A stretch of DNA of 64,000 nt, from NCBI RefSeq assembly GCF_047922965.1, contig NZ_CP150481.1, positions 3,038,001 through 3,102,000 on the forward strand. The letters are read 5' to 3'. The notes under the pieces were generated by a model. It saw only the letters and a list, made by a program, of their open reading frames with translations. It ran no database searches and was not told the DNA's origin. Position numbers and translations under genes: made by a program. Of the stretch, positions 54,454 to 63,193 are shown one piece after another. The DNA is from Neptunicella plasticusilytica (lineage in GTDB: Bacteria > Pseudomonadota > Gammaproteobacteria > Enterobacterales > Alteromonadaceae). Numbering within the stretch: the first letter of the stretch is position 1; the number at the start of each line of letters is the position of its first letter.

Positions 54454-55522
54454 TTTCAATCACACCACGACGAATCTGATCTTCTTCAATGGACTCGAAC
54501 AGGGCCTTGAAGTTGCCTTCGCCAAAACCTTCGTTACCTTTACGCTGGATAATCTCGAAAAACACCGGACCAATAACGGTATCAGTAAAAATCTGCAATA
54601 AAATACCGTCTTTCATAGGCGCACCATCAATTAGAATATTTAACTCATGCAATAGCGCCAAATCTTCTCCATGCCCCTCGACACGATCATTTACCTTTTC
54701 ATAATAGGTATCAGGCGTTTGCATAAACTTAAGTCCGCGCGACTTTAAATTTCTAACTGTAGCGTAGATATCATCGGTTGCCAGAGCGATGTGCTGAATC
54801 CCTTCTCCATTGTATTCGCGGATAAATTCTTCAATTTGCGATTTGTCATCAGACGACTCGTTAATTGGAATGCGGATCTTGCCACAGGGGCCGGTCATAG
54901 CTTTACTCACCAAACCGGTCAATTTGCCTTCAATATCGAAATAACGGATTTCGCGGAAGTTAGCAATTTTTTCATAAAAATCGGCCCACACCGACATATT
55001 ACCGCGCTTCACATTATGAGTAAGATGATCCAGCTCTGCCAGGCCAGCATCAGCTTGTTGCAACTTCTGTTGCCAGTCGGAATAAAATTTGAAATCGACC
55101 TCATAAATGGATTCATCCCCATAGCGATCGACAAAATACAAAGTACTTTCACCAATGCCATATACTGCCGGAATATTCAGTTCCATCGCACCGAGGTTGC
55201 CGACAAACTGCTTGGCTCCATTTTTTATCGCGTGTTGCAGTGCCTTGTTAGCATCTTTAACCCGCCAGGCCATGCCACAAACGCTAGGGCCATGCTTACG
55301 CGCGAAAGCTTCAGCCTGGGAAGACGGTTCGGCATTAACAATAAAATTAATGTCTCCCTGTTTAAACAACCACACACGCTTGGAGCGATGCTGTGCCACT
55401 TCGGCAAAGCCCAGTGACAGAAACAAATTTTTCAGCGCGTTGATGCCCTGCTCATCTGCGGCGGTATATTCTACAAATTCAAAGCCGTCACAGCCAATTG
55501 GATTGAATGCGTTATCAGTCAT
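54446..55522 (-). CDS. hppD: 4-hydroxyphenylpyruvate dioxygenase
   Basis: A 358-residue protein of two vicinal-oxygen-chelate domains. Iron ligands are the histidines in LDHLTHNV and IQHIALATDDI and the glutamate in GPVFFEIIQRKG; the C-terminal GFGEGNFKALFESIEEDQIRRG closes the active site. It converts 4-hydroxyphenylpyruvate to homogentisate. It is the first gene of a four-gene operon. About 110 bases upstream is a TyrR-like box (55634-55651), and a 9-bp direct repeat (GATGACTTT at 55605 and 55625) is also present. Confidence 0.95.
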   Translation of the reverse strand: MTDNAFNPIGCDGFEFVEYTAADEQGINALKNLFLSLGFAEVAQHRSKRVWLFKQGDINFIVNAEPSSQAEAFARKHGPSVCGMAWRVKDANKALQHAIKNGAKQFVGNLGAMELNIPAVYGIGESTLYFVDRYGDESIYEVDFKFYSDWQQKLQQADAGLAELDHLTHNVKRGNMSVWADFYEKIANFREIRYFDIEGKLTGLVSKAMTGPCGKIRIPINESSDDKSQIEEFIREYNGEGIQHIALATDDIYATVRNLKSRGLKFMQTPDTYYEKVNDRVEGHGEDLALLHELNILIDGAPMKDGILLQIFTDTVIGPVFFEIIQRKGNEGFGEGNFKALFESIEEDQIRRGVIENA

Positions 55523-55633
55523 AGGGATTCTCTTTTAAATTAATATCAACTTGATGATATGCAATAGACCGCAAATAGTGAGCAAAGAGAAGATCTGACT
55601 GAGCGATGACTTTTTGAACATTGAGATGACTTT

Positions 55634-55651
55634 CGTATTAAAAAATTTACA
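55634..55651 (-). promoter_or_regulatory. Candidate PhhR/TyrR box upstream of hppD
   Basis: TGTAAATTTTTTAATACG on the minus strand: the first half-site is perfect (TGTAAA) and the second is partial, 9 of 12 to the E. coli TyrR consensus TGTAAA-N6-TTTACA. It shares TGTAAA-N8-TAC with the boxes before phhR and phhA. Confidence 0.4.
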
Positions 55652-55664
55652 AATGCCATAAAAT

Positions 55665-55698
55665 TAAAAAATGCCGCACAAATTGCTCTGCACAGCAT
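55665..55698 (-). terminator. Terminator after phhR
   Basis: ATGCTGTGCA / TGTGCGGCAT stem (with wobble pairs) followed by TTTTTT on the minus strand, about 35 bases after the phhR stop. It separates phhR from the hppD operon. Confidence 0.65.
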
Positions 55699-55731
55699 TC
55701 TAACTGGAAGGTTTTAATTACATTATTGTAA

Positions 55732-57288
55732 CTATAATTTGACAGACTTTTTATTGATGCCGTAATCGCGTAATTTGTTGGCAATCGCGGTGTGACTTAA
55801 TCCCAGTTTACGGGCCAATTGACGGGTACTGGGATGAGCCGGATAAAGGCGTCTTAACAGGTCCTTTTCAAAGTTTTTCACCGCGTCATCCAGACTTCCT
55901 TCAAACTCTTCCGAGAAATAGTTCAAATCAGACACGGTACCGGGTAACTGGATATTGTCTTTGGTCAGCTCATTGCCTTCCATCAGAGAGACTGCGCGAT
56001 ACATGGCGTTTTCCAATTGACGAACATTTCCCGGCCATGGATAGGTTTGCAGGTATTCAACACAACTGCGATTCAGTTTGGGAGCCCTACAGCCCACTTT
56101 ACTGCTATGTTGCTTAACAAAGCGCTCCGCCAACGGCACGATATCCTGTTTACGCTCACGCAGCGACGGAATAGTCAGGCTCATTACGTTAAGACGATAG
56201 TACAGATCTTCCCTAAACAAACCGTCCTGCACCATCTTGTCCAGATCCTTATGCGTAGTACAAATTATACGCACATCAACCGATACTTCTTTGGCATCAC
56301 CAACCCGCCGGAATGAACCATCTTGTAAAACACGCAGTAACTTAGCCTGCAACTGGGGGGACATATCGCCGACTTCATCCAGAAATAAGGTACCGCCCTG
56401 CGCCTGCTCGAATAGACCGGATTTGCTTTCACTTTGGCCAAACGCACCTGGTCCGTAGCCGAACAGTTCAGTCTCTGCCACATTATCCGGTAATGAGGCG
56501 CAACTGAGCGCCAAAAAGGCCTGTTCGGCTCGGCGACTCGCTAAATGACATGAACGAGCCAGCAATTCCTTACCGGTACCTGTCTCTCCCATAATCAGGA
56601 TCGGCGCATCCAGTTCAGCCATTTTGCGCGCTTCACGGATAATTTTTTTCATTGCCGGGCTGTTGGCTTGTATACGATTAAAACTTTCAGCATCGGTTTG
56701 GTTAAATACGGTAATCTGTTGCCCCAGCCGATATTCGGATTTAAGCACCAATACAGCACCGGCCAATATGCTACCACCTTCAACATCAGCTACCATCACC
56801 GGCATAATGTCGGCAATATAATCCTGCTCGATAAACTGCACCTTGTGGGTTTGTGCCTGAATATCATCGGTTTCCATCCAGCGAATGAAATTAAAACCTT
56901 TAACCAGATCATTAATTTCCTGACCTTTTATCTGCTCGGCATTCACCTCAAGGCCACCGATAACAGCTTCGTTAACCAGCACCACCCGACCTTTAGGATC
57001 AATAGAAAAAACTGGATCAGGCAAAGTTTGCAGCAATGTAGCGAGCTGGTGCTTTTCCCTTTCATTGGGCATATAAGGAGTGGTTTTAACATCGGAAATA
57101 CCATCGATTCGACGAATTTCCGGCATCAGATGCTGAAATTCAGCAAACTCGATATTGGGGAAATAAAGGTAAATTTTCCCTGCCTTGTCTATTTCAATGC
57201 CTTTAAGATCTATTTCGTGACGCACTAAAATATCCAACACATCCTGAGCAATGCCCAGACGATCCTGACAGGTAATTTCCAAACGCAT
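55732..57288 (-). CDS. phhR: TyrR/PhhR family transcriptional regulator
   Basis: A 518-residue protein with the TyrR layout: ACT domain (1-70), PAS domain (about 80-185), AAA+ domain with Walker A GETGTGKE at 234-241 and Walker B LFLDEVGD, and a C-terminal helix-turn-helix (STRQLARKLGLSHTAIANKLRDYGI). The GAFTGA loop needed for sigma-54 contact is replaced by GPGAFGQSES, as in TyrR, so it should act with sigma-70 promoters. It senses aromatic amino acids through the ACT/PAS part and controls the phh/hpp/hmg genes on both sides. A good TyrR box lies 25 bases upstream of its own start, suggesting autoregulation. Confidence 0.93.
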   Translation of the reverse strand: MRLEITCQDRLGIAQDVLDILVRHEIDLKGIEIDKAGKIYLYFPNIEFAEFQHLMPEIRRIDGISDVKTTPYMPNEREKHQLATLLQTLPDPVFSIDPKGRVVLVNEAVIGGLEVNAEQIKGQEINDLVKGFNFIRWMETDDIQAQTHKVQFIEQDYIADIMPVMVADVEGGSILAGAVLVLKSEYRLGQQITVFNQTDAESFNRIQANSPAMKKIIREARKMAELDAPILIMGETGTGKELLARSCHLASRRAEQAFLALSCASLPDNVAETELFGYGPGAFGQSESKSGLFEQAQGGTLFLDEVGDMSPQLQAKLLRVLQDGSFRRVGDAKEVSVDVRIICTTHKDLDKMVQDGLFREDLYYRLNVMSLTIPSLRERKQDIVPLAERFVKQHSSKVGCRAPKLNRSCVEYLQTYPWPGNVRQLENAMYRAVSLMEGNELTKDNIQLPGTVSDLNYFSEEFEGSLDDAVKNFEKDLLRRLYPAHPSTRQLARKLGLSHTAIANKLRDYGINKKSVKL

Positions 57289-57312
57289 GTTATCAACCCA
57301 ATAGAAAATAAG

Positions 57313-57330
57313 TGTAAAGATTTTATTACA
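57313..57330 (-). promoter_or_regulatory. Candidate TyrR box upstream of phhR
   Basis: TGTAAAGATTTTATTACA matches TGTAAA-N6-TTTACA at 11 of 12 positions, 25 bases before the phhR start. It is the best of the three boxes found in the cluster and fits autoregulation. Confidence 0.6.
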
Positions 57331-57426
57331 ATAGAGGGTGAAATATCAACAATTACAGCGAGTATTTCAGCACCGCCAGAAATTGGACTGGTGCAGCGCT
57401 GAAATAGACCATCTAGATTGGGTTAA

Positions 57427-57765
57427 TTAATCCAGTAATTCATCAGTTTTAGCGGCACAGATAAAATCATTTTTATGCAGTCCGTTAATTTTATGCGTCC
57501 ACCAGGTAACAGTGACTTTTCCCCATTCCAACAGGATCGAGGGATGGTGAAACTCCGCTTCGGCCAATTCTCCCACCTGATTGGCAAAAGCCATAGCTAG
57601 TTTGAAATTTTTAAATTTGAATTCTCTTTCTAACTGCATAATGCCATCTCTTGGCACAGGCACCCAGTCGGGGATCATTTTCATCAGTTCTGCCAGTTCC
57701 TGATCTGTTACTTTAGGGGCATCGGCACGACAGGCTTCACACTTTTGATTACTTAATTCTGACAT
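57427..57765 (-). CDS. phhB: Pterin-4a-carbinolamine dehydratase
   Basis: A 112-residue protein; ATG at 57765 is preferred, with a GTG two codons upstream as the alternative. The active-site motif is EFHHPSILLEWGKVTVTWWTHK, with the histidine pair and the later histidine. An N-terminal CEACRADAPKVT segment is typical of bacterial PhhB. It recycles the pterin cofactor used by phenylalanine hydroxylase. It follows phhA by 17 bases and belongs to the same transcript. Confidence 0.94.
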   Translation of the reverse strand: MSELSNQKCEACRADAPKVTDQELAELMKMIPDWVPVPRDGIMQLEREFKFKNFKLAMAFANQVGELAEAEFHHPSILLEWGKVTVTWWTHKINGLHKNDFICAAKTDELLD

Positions 57766-57782
57766 ATTCACTTCATCTCCTG

Positions 57783-58583
57783 TTAACTTGCCATTTTCTG
57801 TTTAGGTGGAAACTTGGCAGGGTGTAAACCTAAGGCTTTGGCTTGCTCGACCAAATCCATAATATCCAGCTCGGCAATATCATGTAGTTGCTGCAGTCCA
57901 TTAATACTGTAATAGACCGGCTGCATAATATCTATCCGATAAGGGGTTCGTAGTGCATCCAGTACGTTCATTGGCAGACGTTCTGGCTGCTCACTTTGCA
58001 GTGCGTGCACTGTCTCTCCCGGAGAAGAGAGGATCCCGCCGCCATAAATACGCTGCCCCGCTGGCGTATCAAGCAACCCGAATTCGACAGTAAACCAATA
58101 TAACCGCGCCAGATAACTGCGATCCTGTTTACTGGCCTGATATCCCAGCTTACCGTAAGTGTGAGTAAAATGGGCAAAATCAGGGTTAGTCAATAAAGGA
58201 CAGTGCCCGAATATTTCATGAAAAACATCGGGTTCACGCAAATAATCGAACTCTTCACGACTACGGATAAAGGTCGCAACCGGGAACTCTTTATTGGCCA
58301 ACATACGGAAAAATTCATCAAAATCAATCAGGGCAGGCACCTGACTGATTTTCCAACCCGTTGTGGCTGCCAGTATGGCGTTAACTTCATGCAATTGAGG
58401 GACACGATCTTGTGGCAAATTTAACAATTCCAGCCCGCGCAAAAACTCGTCACAGGCCCGTCCTTCCATTAATGAAAGCTGTCGTTCTAACAGTTCCTGC
58501 CAGATTGCATTTTCTTCTGTTGTCCAGTGAACAATACCATTACTGTCAGGTAATCGGGATACATACCCGGATTCTTTACTCAT
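57783..58583 (-). CDS. phhA: Phenylalanine 4-monooxygenase
   Basis: A 266-residue protein from the ATG at 58583 (MSKESGYVSRLPD), which follows GAGGAGG at about 11 bases; the open frame extends 14 codons further but those residues have no family counterpart. Iron ligands are the two histidines of FHEIFGHCPLL and the glutamate in FTVEFGLL. It hydroxylates phenylalanine to tyrosine with tetrahydropterin and oxygen. First gene of phhA-phhB, with a TyrR-like box upstream. Confidence 0.95.
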   Translation of the reverse strand: MSKESGYVSRLPDSNGIVHWTTEENAIWQELLERQLSLMEGRACDEFLRGLELLNLPQDRVPQLHEVNAILAATTGWKISQVPALIDFDEFFRMLANKEFPVATFIRSREEFDYLREPDVFHEIFGHCPLLTNPDFAHFTHTYGKLGYQASKQDRSYLARLYWFTVEFGLLDTPAGQRIYGGGILSSPGETVHALQSEQPERLPMNVLDALRTPYRIDIMQPVYYSINGLQQLHDIAELDIMDLVEQAKALGLHPAKFPPKQKMAS

Positions 58584-58713
58584 ACGTTGCTTCGCCTCCT
58601 CTTGTCCGACCCAAATGATCTGCAAGAAATGCTAAAAGGTTAATGTATCTGCTGAGTCTACTGTTTTGACATTAAAGAAGAAGCGCTTGGGTAATAATCA
58701 CCGCCCACCCAAA

Positions 58714-58731
58714 CGTAACATTAAATTTACA
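58714..58731 (-). promoter_or_regulatory. Candidate PhhR/TyrR box upstream of phhA
   Basis: TGTAAATTTAATGTTACG on the minus strand, 10 of 12 to the TyrR consensus. It overlaps a perfect palindrome TTACAAA-TAAC-TTTGTAA (58727-58744). It is about 130 bases upstream of the phhA start, suitable for activation. Confidence 0.45.
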
Positions 58732-58810
58732 AATAACTTTGTAATTCAGGTTAAATAGTAAATAAAACAAACAAAAAACACGCTTTGTAAAGAATTAATT
58801 CCATTAAATG

Positions 58811-58847
58811 TAAAAAATGGCCTGAGCATTGTCTGCATCAAGCCATT
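58811..58847 (-). terminator. Terminator of the psp operon
   Basis: AATGGCTTGA / TCAGGCCATT stem (one wobble pair) with a 12-base loop and then TTTTTT on the minus strand, about 35 bases after the pspC stop. Confidence 0.8.
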
Positions 58848-58881
58848 CTTCCCTCCACGCTAATGGAATAGTTTACCGAAT

Positions 58882-59319
58882 TTAAAGTTTGTTAATTTCT
58901 CGGTTAAGCTGGAACTCAGTCGTTGTGACGTAGGTTTCCATATTTCTTAACTTCTGTTCAATTTGGGTGTAATGCTGTTTAATATCCTGGCACGCCTGTT
59001 TGGCTGATTCACCCGATTGCCACACCTTGGTTTTAACTTCCACTGTTCGGGCTTCTTCCGGTACGTTGTACCAGCCTTTGCCCTGGCCTTTAAATGTATG
59101 GCGTCCAACTTGTTCAACAACGCTGGGCTTTTTGTCCAAAATAAACCATGCAGCAACGTAAGCCACAAAAAAGAATGGCCCACTGCCCAATAACGCTGCG
59201 GTAATGACCAGGATACGCACTAACCAGACTTCCATGCCAAAATAGGCGGCAAAACCGGCACATACGCCTGCAATTTTGCCTTTAGCCGGATCTCGATATA
59301 GCTCACGTTTGTGGGTCAT
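58882..59319 (-). CDS. pspC: Phage shock protein C
   Basis: A 145-residue protein with the PspC domain (LYRDPAKGKIAGVCAGFAAYFGMEVWLVRI) followed by one span (about 35-60) and a charged helical C-terminal part. With PspB it forms the inner-membrane sensor that releases PspF from PspA under membrane stress. Its start overlaps the pspB end by 4 bases. Gene order pspA-pspB-pspC as in E. coli. Confidence 0.93.
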   Translation of the reverse strand: MTHKRELYRDPAKGKIAGVCAGFAAYFGMEVWLVRILVITAALLGSGPFFFVAYVAAWFILDKKPSVVEQVGRHTFKGQGKGWYNVPEEARTVEVKTKVWQSGESAKQACQDIKQHYTQIEQKLRNMETYVTTTEFQLNREINKL

Positions 59320-59549
59320 ATTTTACTCCTCCACTCTGGAGATTCGGCATCCAGGATGGCTTCCAGCGTGTTGATCCGATCAGACATCTGCTCTGCCCTG
59401 GCGGCCAAATCCTTTATAGTTTCATACTCGTCTGCGGTTAATCCCTGATTTACCTGACGTTTACTCCGGTAATGCAGAATTAACCAGATTGGCGCCACAA
59501 AAATCATAAAGATAATAATGGGGGCCATCAGTAGGTCAAAATCTATCAC
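59316..59549 (-). CDS. pspB: Phage shock protein B
   Basis: A 77-residue protein: one N-terminal span (LMAPIIIFMIFVAPIWLILHYRS) and a coiled-coil tail (LAARAEQMSDRINTLEAILD), the normal PspB form and length. It works with PspC as membrane sensor and partner of PspA. Lies 28 bases after pspA and overlaps pspC. Confidence 0.94.
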   Translation of the reverse strand: MIDFDLLMAPIIIFMIFVAPIWLILHYRSKRQVNQGLTADEYETIKDLAARAEQMSDRINTLEAILDAESPEWRSKI

Positions 59550-59577
59550 GGTCGGCTCCTTGTTAAATTGCCGTTAG

Positions 59578-60267
59578 TTACTTTTTAGTTGATTTAGCTG
59601 CAGGTTTAGCTTTGGTAGCAACCTTTTTCTTCAATGCTTCCAATTCTTCATCAACTTTGTTACCGGATTCAAGTTCTTTGAACTCGTCCTGCAGAGTTTT
59701 CTTACCCAGATCATAGGCATCAACCTGAGACTCGAGATCATCAATACGGCTCTCGTAGCGTTCAAAACGGAACATTGCATCATCGACTTTATGACTATCC
59801 AGCTTGCGTTTAACTTCCAGTCTCGAACTGGCTGTCTTCTGACGCATAATAATCGCTTTTTGACGATTTTTAGCATCTGCTAACTTCTCCTGCAATTGCA
59901 GCACTTCATTTTGCAATTTGGAAATTTGTTCTTCAACTAAAGTCAACTCGTCACGCAAGGCAGAAGCACTATCAGCCGCCTTTTTCTTTTCGACCAGCGC
60001 AGCTCTGGCTAAATCTTCGCGATCCTTATTGATCGCTAATTCGGCTTTAGACTGCCAGTCTGACTCACTTTCTTCCAGTTTGGCGACCTGGCGGGCAATA
60101 TCTTTCTTGTTGGCAATGGTCTTGGCAGACACAGAGCGAACTTCAACCAGGGTGTCCTCCATCTCCTGGATGATTAACCGTACCATTTTTTCCGGATCTT
60201 CCGCTTTATCCAGCAATGAATTAATATTTGAGTTCACAATATCGGTGAAACGCGAAAAAATACCCAT
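59578..60267 (-). CDS. pspA: Phage shock protein A
   Basis: A 229-residue, almost wholly helical protein of the PspA/IM30 family: an amphipathic N-terminus (MGIFSRFTDIVNSNINSLLD), the conserved DPEKMVRLIIQEMEDTLVEVR, and long coiled coils. It binds and protects the inner membrane and inhibits PspF. The C-terminus is lysine- and alanine-rich (VATKAKPAAKSTKK). GAGG lies before the ATG. The promoter upstream is of the sigma-54 type. Confidence 0.95.
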   Translation of the reverse strand: MGIFSRFTDIVNSNINSLLDKAEDPEKMVRLIIQEMEDTLVEVRSVSAKTIANKKDIARQVAKLEESESDWQSKAELAINKDREDLARAALVEKKKAADSASALRDELTLVEEQISKLQNEVLQLQEKLADAKNRQKAIIMRQKTASSRLEVKRKLDSHKVDDAMFRFERYESRIDDLESQVDAYDLGKKTLQDEFKELESGNKVDEELEALKKKVATKAKPAAKSTKK

Positions 60268-60330
60268 TGTCTTTACCTCATGTTGTTACTGTGTTTGATT
60301 CAATTACGTTAAATGACGCTACATTGAGTT

Positions 60331-60348
60331 ATTCAATTAACAGGCCAA
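60331..60348 (-). promoter_or_regulatory. Sigma-54 promoter of pspABC
   Basis: TTGGCCTGTTAATTGAAT on the minus strand: TGGC at -24 and TTGA at -12 with the right spacing. The -12 GC is degenerate, as in the E. coli psp promoter (TTGT). The predicted start leaves about 55 bases before the pspA ATG. Confidence 0.65.
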
Positions 60349-60362
60349 TAATTCAAATTTAG

Positions 60363-60375
60363 TAACTTATTGATT
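60363..60375 (-). promoter_or_regulatory. IHF site in the psp promoter region
   Basis: AATCAATAAGTTA fits the IHF consensus WATCAA-N4-TTR exactly. It lies just upstream of the sigma-54 site, where IHF bends DNA so that PspF can reach the polymerase in E. coli. Confidence 0.6.
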
Positions 60376-60481
60376 TTTATTGAAAATTAATTTACTACCT
60401 TTTTGATATCACATACAATATTATTTAGTTAAACCAACATTTAGCCGTTTAGACCACTTTTTAAGGATTTAAGGCAATTTA

Positions 60482-61570
60482 ATGAGCCGTTTTCGTAAAC
60501 AGGACAATCTACTCGGGCAGTCCAACAGTTTTCTGGAAGTGTTGGAACAGGTATCTCAGGTCGCACAACTGAACAAGCCTGTGTTGATTATTGGTGAACG
60601 GGGTACCGGTAAAGAATTGATTGCGGCTCGTCTGCATTATCTTTCCAAACGTTGGGACCAGACTTATCTCACTCTCAATTGTGCCGCACTGAATGAAAAC
60701 CTGCTGGAAAGTGAGTTATTCGGCTACGAGGCGGGAGCGTTTACCGGTGCAGCCAAAAGACGTGAAGGACGGTTCGAAATTGCTCACCAGGGCACATTAT
60801 TTCTTGATGAACTGGCCAACACCTCAGGATTGGTGCAAGAAAAGCTGCTAAGGGTGGTTGAATACGGAGAATTCGAGCGCGTGGGCGGCGCCAGAACGGT
60901 CAAAACCGACGTGCGCCTAATTGCGGCCACCAACGAAGACTTGCCTTCACTAGCCGAGCAGGGTGAGTTTCGCGCCGATCTACTCGATAGGCTGGCTTTT
61001 GATGTGATCACCTTGCCACCATTGCGTCATCGCCCCGAAGATATTCTTCTGCTCGCTGAACATTTTGCCATCAATATGGCACGCGAACTGGAAATGGAAT
61101 TATTCAGCGGATTTACCGAGAAAGCCCGGCGCAGTTTGATGGAATACCATTGGCCGGGCAATATCCGCGAATTAAAGAACGTGGTAGAACGCGCGGTTTA
61201 CCGCTGTAACAATCCTCATTTGCCGGTACACGAAATTATTCTCGACCCATTCGAGTCCAGCTTCAGACCTGCTGGTCGAATAAAAACACAAGATAGAATT
61301 ACCCCTTCACAACCAGTGGTAGCAAAACCAGAGCCGGCTGAACTGCAGATCGACAAGCGGCCAGAAAACAAGCCAAGTGAAATGGTGTTCCCACTCGATC
61401 TTAAGCAGGTATCGCAGGATTTTGAGATGGATCTGATTAAACAGGCGCTCGCCGATAGTCAATTTAACCAAAAGAAAACTGCCGAAAAACTCTGTTTGAC
61501 CTATCATCAGCTCAGAGGCTATTTGAAAAAATACAATCTGTTGGAAAATACCGGTGATGAACAGGAATAA
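60482..61570 (+). CDS. pspF: PspF, sigma-54-dependent activator of the psp genes
   Basis: A 362-residue protein without an N-terminal sensor domain. Walker A is GERGTGKE at 38-45, the sigma-54 contact loop GAFTGA at 85-90 (intact, unlike PhhR), Walker B LFLDEL, and a C-terminal Fis-type helix-turn-helix (QKKTAEKLCLTYHQLRGYLKKY). It activates pspABC and is inhibited by PspA. Divergent from pspA; its stop is 12 bases before the next gene, sapA, so pspF and sap genes may be co-transcribed, an order known from related gammaproteobacteria. The linker (about 255-310) is longer than in E. coli PspF. Confidence 0.95.
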   Translation: MSRFRKQDNLLGQSNSFLEVLEQVSQVAQLNKPVLIIGERGTGKELIAARLHYLSKRWDQTYLTLNCAALNENLLESELFGYEAGAFTGAAKRREGRFEIAHQGTLFLDELANTSGLVQEKLLRVVEYGEFERVGGARTVKTDVRLIAATNEDLPSLAEQGEFRADLLDRLAFDVITLPPLRHRPEDILLLAEHFAINMARELEMELFSGFTEKARRSLMEYHWPGNIRELKNVVERAVYRCNNPHLPVHEIILDPFESSFRPAGRIKTQDRITPSQPVVAKPEPAELQIDKRPENKPSEMVFPLDLKQVSQDFEMDLIKQALADSQFNQKKTAEKLCLTYHQLRGYLKKYNLLENTGDEQE

Positions 61571-61582
61571 GTTGGCGCTAAA

Positions 61583-63193
61583 ATGAAACCTGCAATCTAT
61601 GGTGTATTAGTTTTTATTGTAACCTTGGCGGGTTGTACCCAAAGTGGTGTACCCGACAGAAGTAAGCAGGGGTTGATTTATTGTTCAGAAGGCAGTCCCG
61701 GCAGTTTTAATCCGCAACTGGATACCTCGGGAACCACTGCTGATGCCAGTTCCCATCAACTATACGACAGATTAATCGAGTTTGATCCGGTCAGTAATAT
61801 GCTCGTGCCAGGTCTTGCCAGCAGTTGGCTGGTCAGTTCAGATGGCTTGACCTACACCTTTCAACTACGCAAAAAAGTCAGTTTTCACCATACCCCCTAC
61901 TTTACCCCGAGTCGTTATTTTAACGCTGATGACGTGTTATTCAGCATTGATCGTTGGCGTCTGGAAGGTCACCCCTATCATCAAATCTCCGGTGGTACTT
62001 ATCCTTACTTTGTCAGCCTAGGTTTGGCATCGATCATCGACAGCGTCCAGCGGATTAACGGCTATCGGGTGGAAATCAAATTGACCAGGCCGGATAGTTC
62101 TTTCCTGGCCAACCTTGCCACTGACTTTGCGGTGATCCTGTCGGCAGAATATGCCCAACAACAAATCGATAAAGGCAACCCCGAGCAACTGGATAATTTG
62201 CCAATAGGTACTGGCCCATTTGTCTTCGAACGTTATCGCAAAGGTCGTTATATTCGTTATCATCGTAACCAGGAGTATTGGCATCATCAGGTCGCTATAG
62301 AAAAGTTAATATTCGATATCACGCCTTCCAGTTCAACCCGGCTGGCTAAATTATTGACTGGTGAATGCGACGCGATTGCCTTTCCTTCTTACAGTGATTT
62401 GAGCGTAATCGAAAACCGGCACAACCTGCGCGCAGACGAAAAACCGGGTCTAAATGTGGGGTTCTGGGCATTTAATACCCAAAGAGAACCGTTCAATAAT
62501 CCCAATGTACGTAAAGCGTTAGCGATGGCTATTGATAAGGATACCCTGATCAACGCGGTTTATTATGATAGTGCGGTGCGTGCCAGAGGAATTCTGCCTC
62601 CGACCTCCTGGGCTTATCAGAGTAATGTTCGCGATACCAGCTATAACCCGGTAATGGCCCGCGAGTTACTTGATGAAGCCGGTATCGAACCGGGTTTTAG
62701 TATGAATATATGGGCGATGCCTATTGAACGGGCCTACAATCCCAATGCACGCAAAATGGCTGAGTTAATTAAAGGTTATTTGCAGCAAGTGGGCATTAAC
62801 GTCAATGTTGTCAGTTATGAATGGGCGACTTTTCGTAGCAAGCTCAGAGAAGGATTGCATGATTCGGTGCTGATTGGCTGGAATGCCGATAATGGTGACC
62901 CGGATAATTTCTATCGACCATTATTTAGTTGCGCAGCGATTGCATCTGGCACCAACCGTTCCAACTGGTGCAATAAAAAATACGACAATCTAATCAATCA
63001 GGCATTGCTCTATACCGAGCCCGAAGTGCGTAGCCTGTTTTATCAACTGGCTAATGCGATACTGGCAGAGGAAATGCCTCTGGTACCTATTGCACACGCC
63101 TATCGTTATCAGGCCTATCAAAGCAATCTCCAACATTTTAATATTAATCCCTTTGGCGGGATCCGTTTAGGCGAGGTGGAAAAAGACCAATGA
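61583..63193 (+). CDS. sapA: Peptide ABC transporter solute-binding lipoprotein, SapA type
   Basis: A 536-residue solute-binding protein of family 5, with a lipoprotein signal (LAGC, Cys18). GLIYCSEGSPGSFNPQLDTSGTTADASSHQLYDRL at the start and the GTGPFVFERYRKGRYIRYHRNQEYW segment are typical of SapA. In enteric bacteria the Sap system takes up antimicrobial peptides, or acts with potassium uptake, and confers resistance. Context next to pspF and overlap with a SapB-like permease (ATGA) support the name. Confidence 0.88.
   Translation: MKPAIYGVLVFIVTLAGCTQSGVPDRSKQGLIYCSEGSPGSFNPQLDTSGTTADASSHQLYDRLIEFDPVSNMLVPGLASSWLVSSDGLTYTFQLRKKVSFHHTPYFTPSRYFNADDVLFSIDRWRLEGHPYHQISGGTYPYFVSLGLASIIDSVQRINGYRVEIKLTRPDSSFLANLATDFAVILSAEYAQQQIDKGNPEQLDNLPIGTGPFVFERYRKGRYIRYHRNQEYWHHQVAIEKLIFDITPSSSTRLAKLLTGECDAIAFPSYSDLSVIENRHNLRADEKPGLNVGFWAFNTQREPFNNPNVRKALAMAIDKDTLINAVYYDSAVRARGILPPTSWAYQSNVRDTSYNPVMARELLDEAGIEPGFSMNIWAMPIERAYNPNARKMAELIKGYLQQVGINVNVVSYEWATFRSKLREGLHDSVLIGWNADNGDPDNFYRPLFSCAAIASGTNRSNWCNKKYDNLINQALLYTEPEVRSLFYQLANAILAEEMPLVPIAHAYRYQAYQSNLQHFNINPFGGIRLGEVEKDQ

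Noticed and set aside
54791..55417. A 208-codon plus-strand open frame opposite hppD
   Set aside because: It lies fully within the strongly supported hppD gene, has no ribosome-binding site and no recognisable protein pattern; an antisense shadow.
55605..55633. Direct repeat GATGACTTT (two copies 20 bases apart) as an operator of hppD
   Set aside because: Spacing of two helical turns is tempting, but two copies of a 9-mer in AT-rich DNA is weak evidence; mentioned only with hppD.
55718..55731. Palindrome TTACATTATTGTAA as a TyrR box
   Set aside because: The half-sites are in the reverse orientation (TTACA...TGTAA) compared with TGTAAA-N6-TTTACA, and it sits at the 3' end of phhR.
56668..57228. 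A 186-codon plus-strand open frame opposite phhR
   Set aside because: Antisense shadow of the ACT-PAS part of phhR; no signal, motif or ribosome-binding site.
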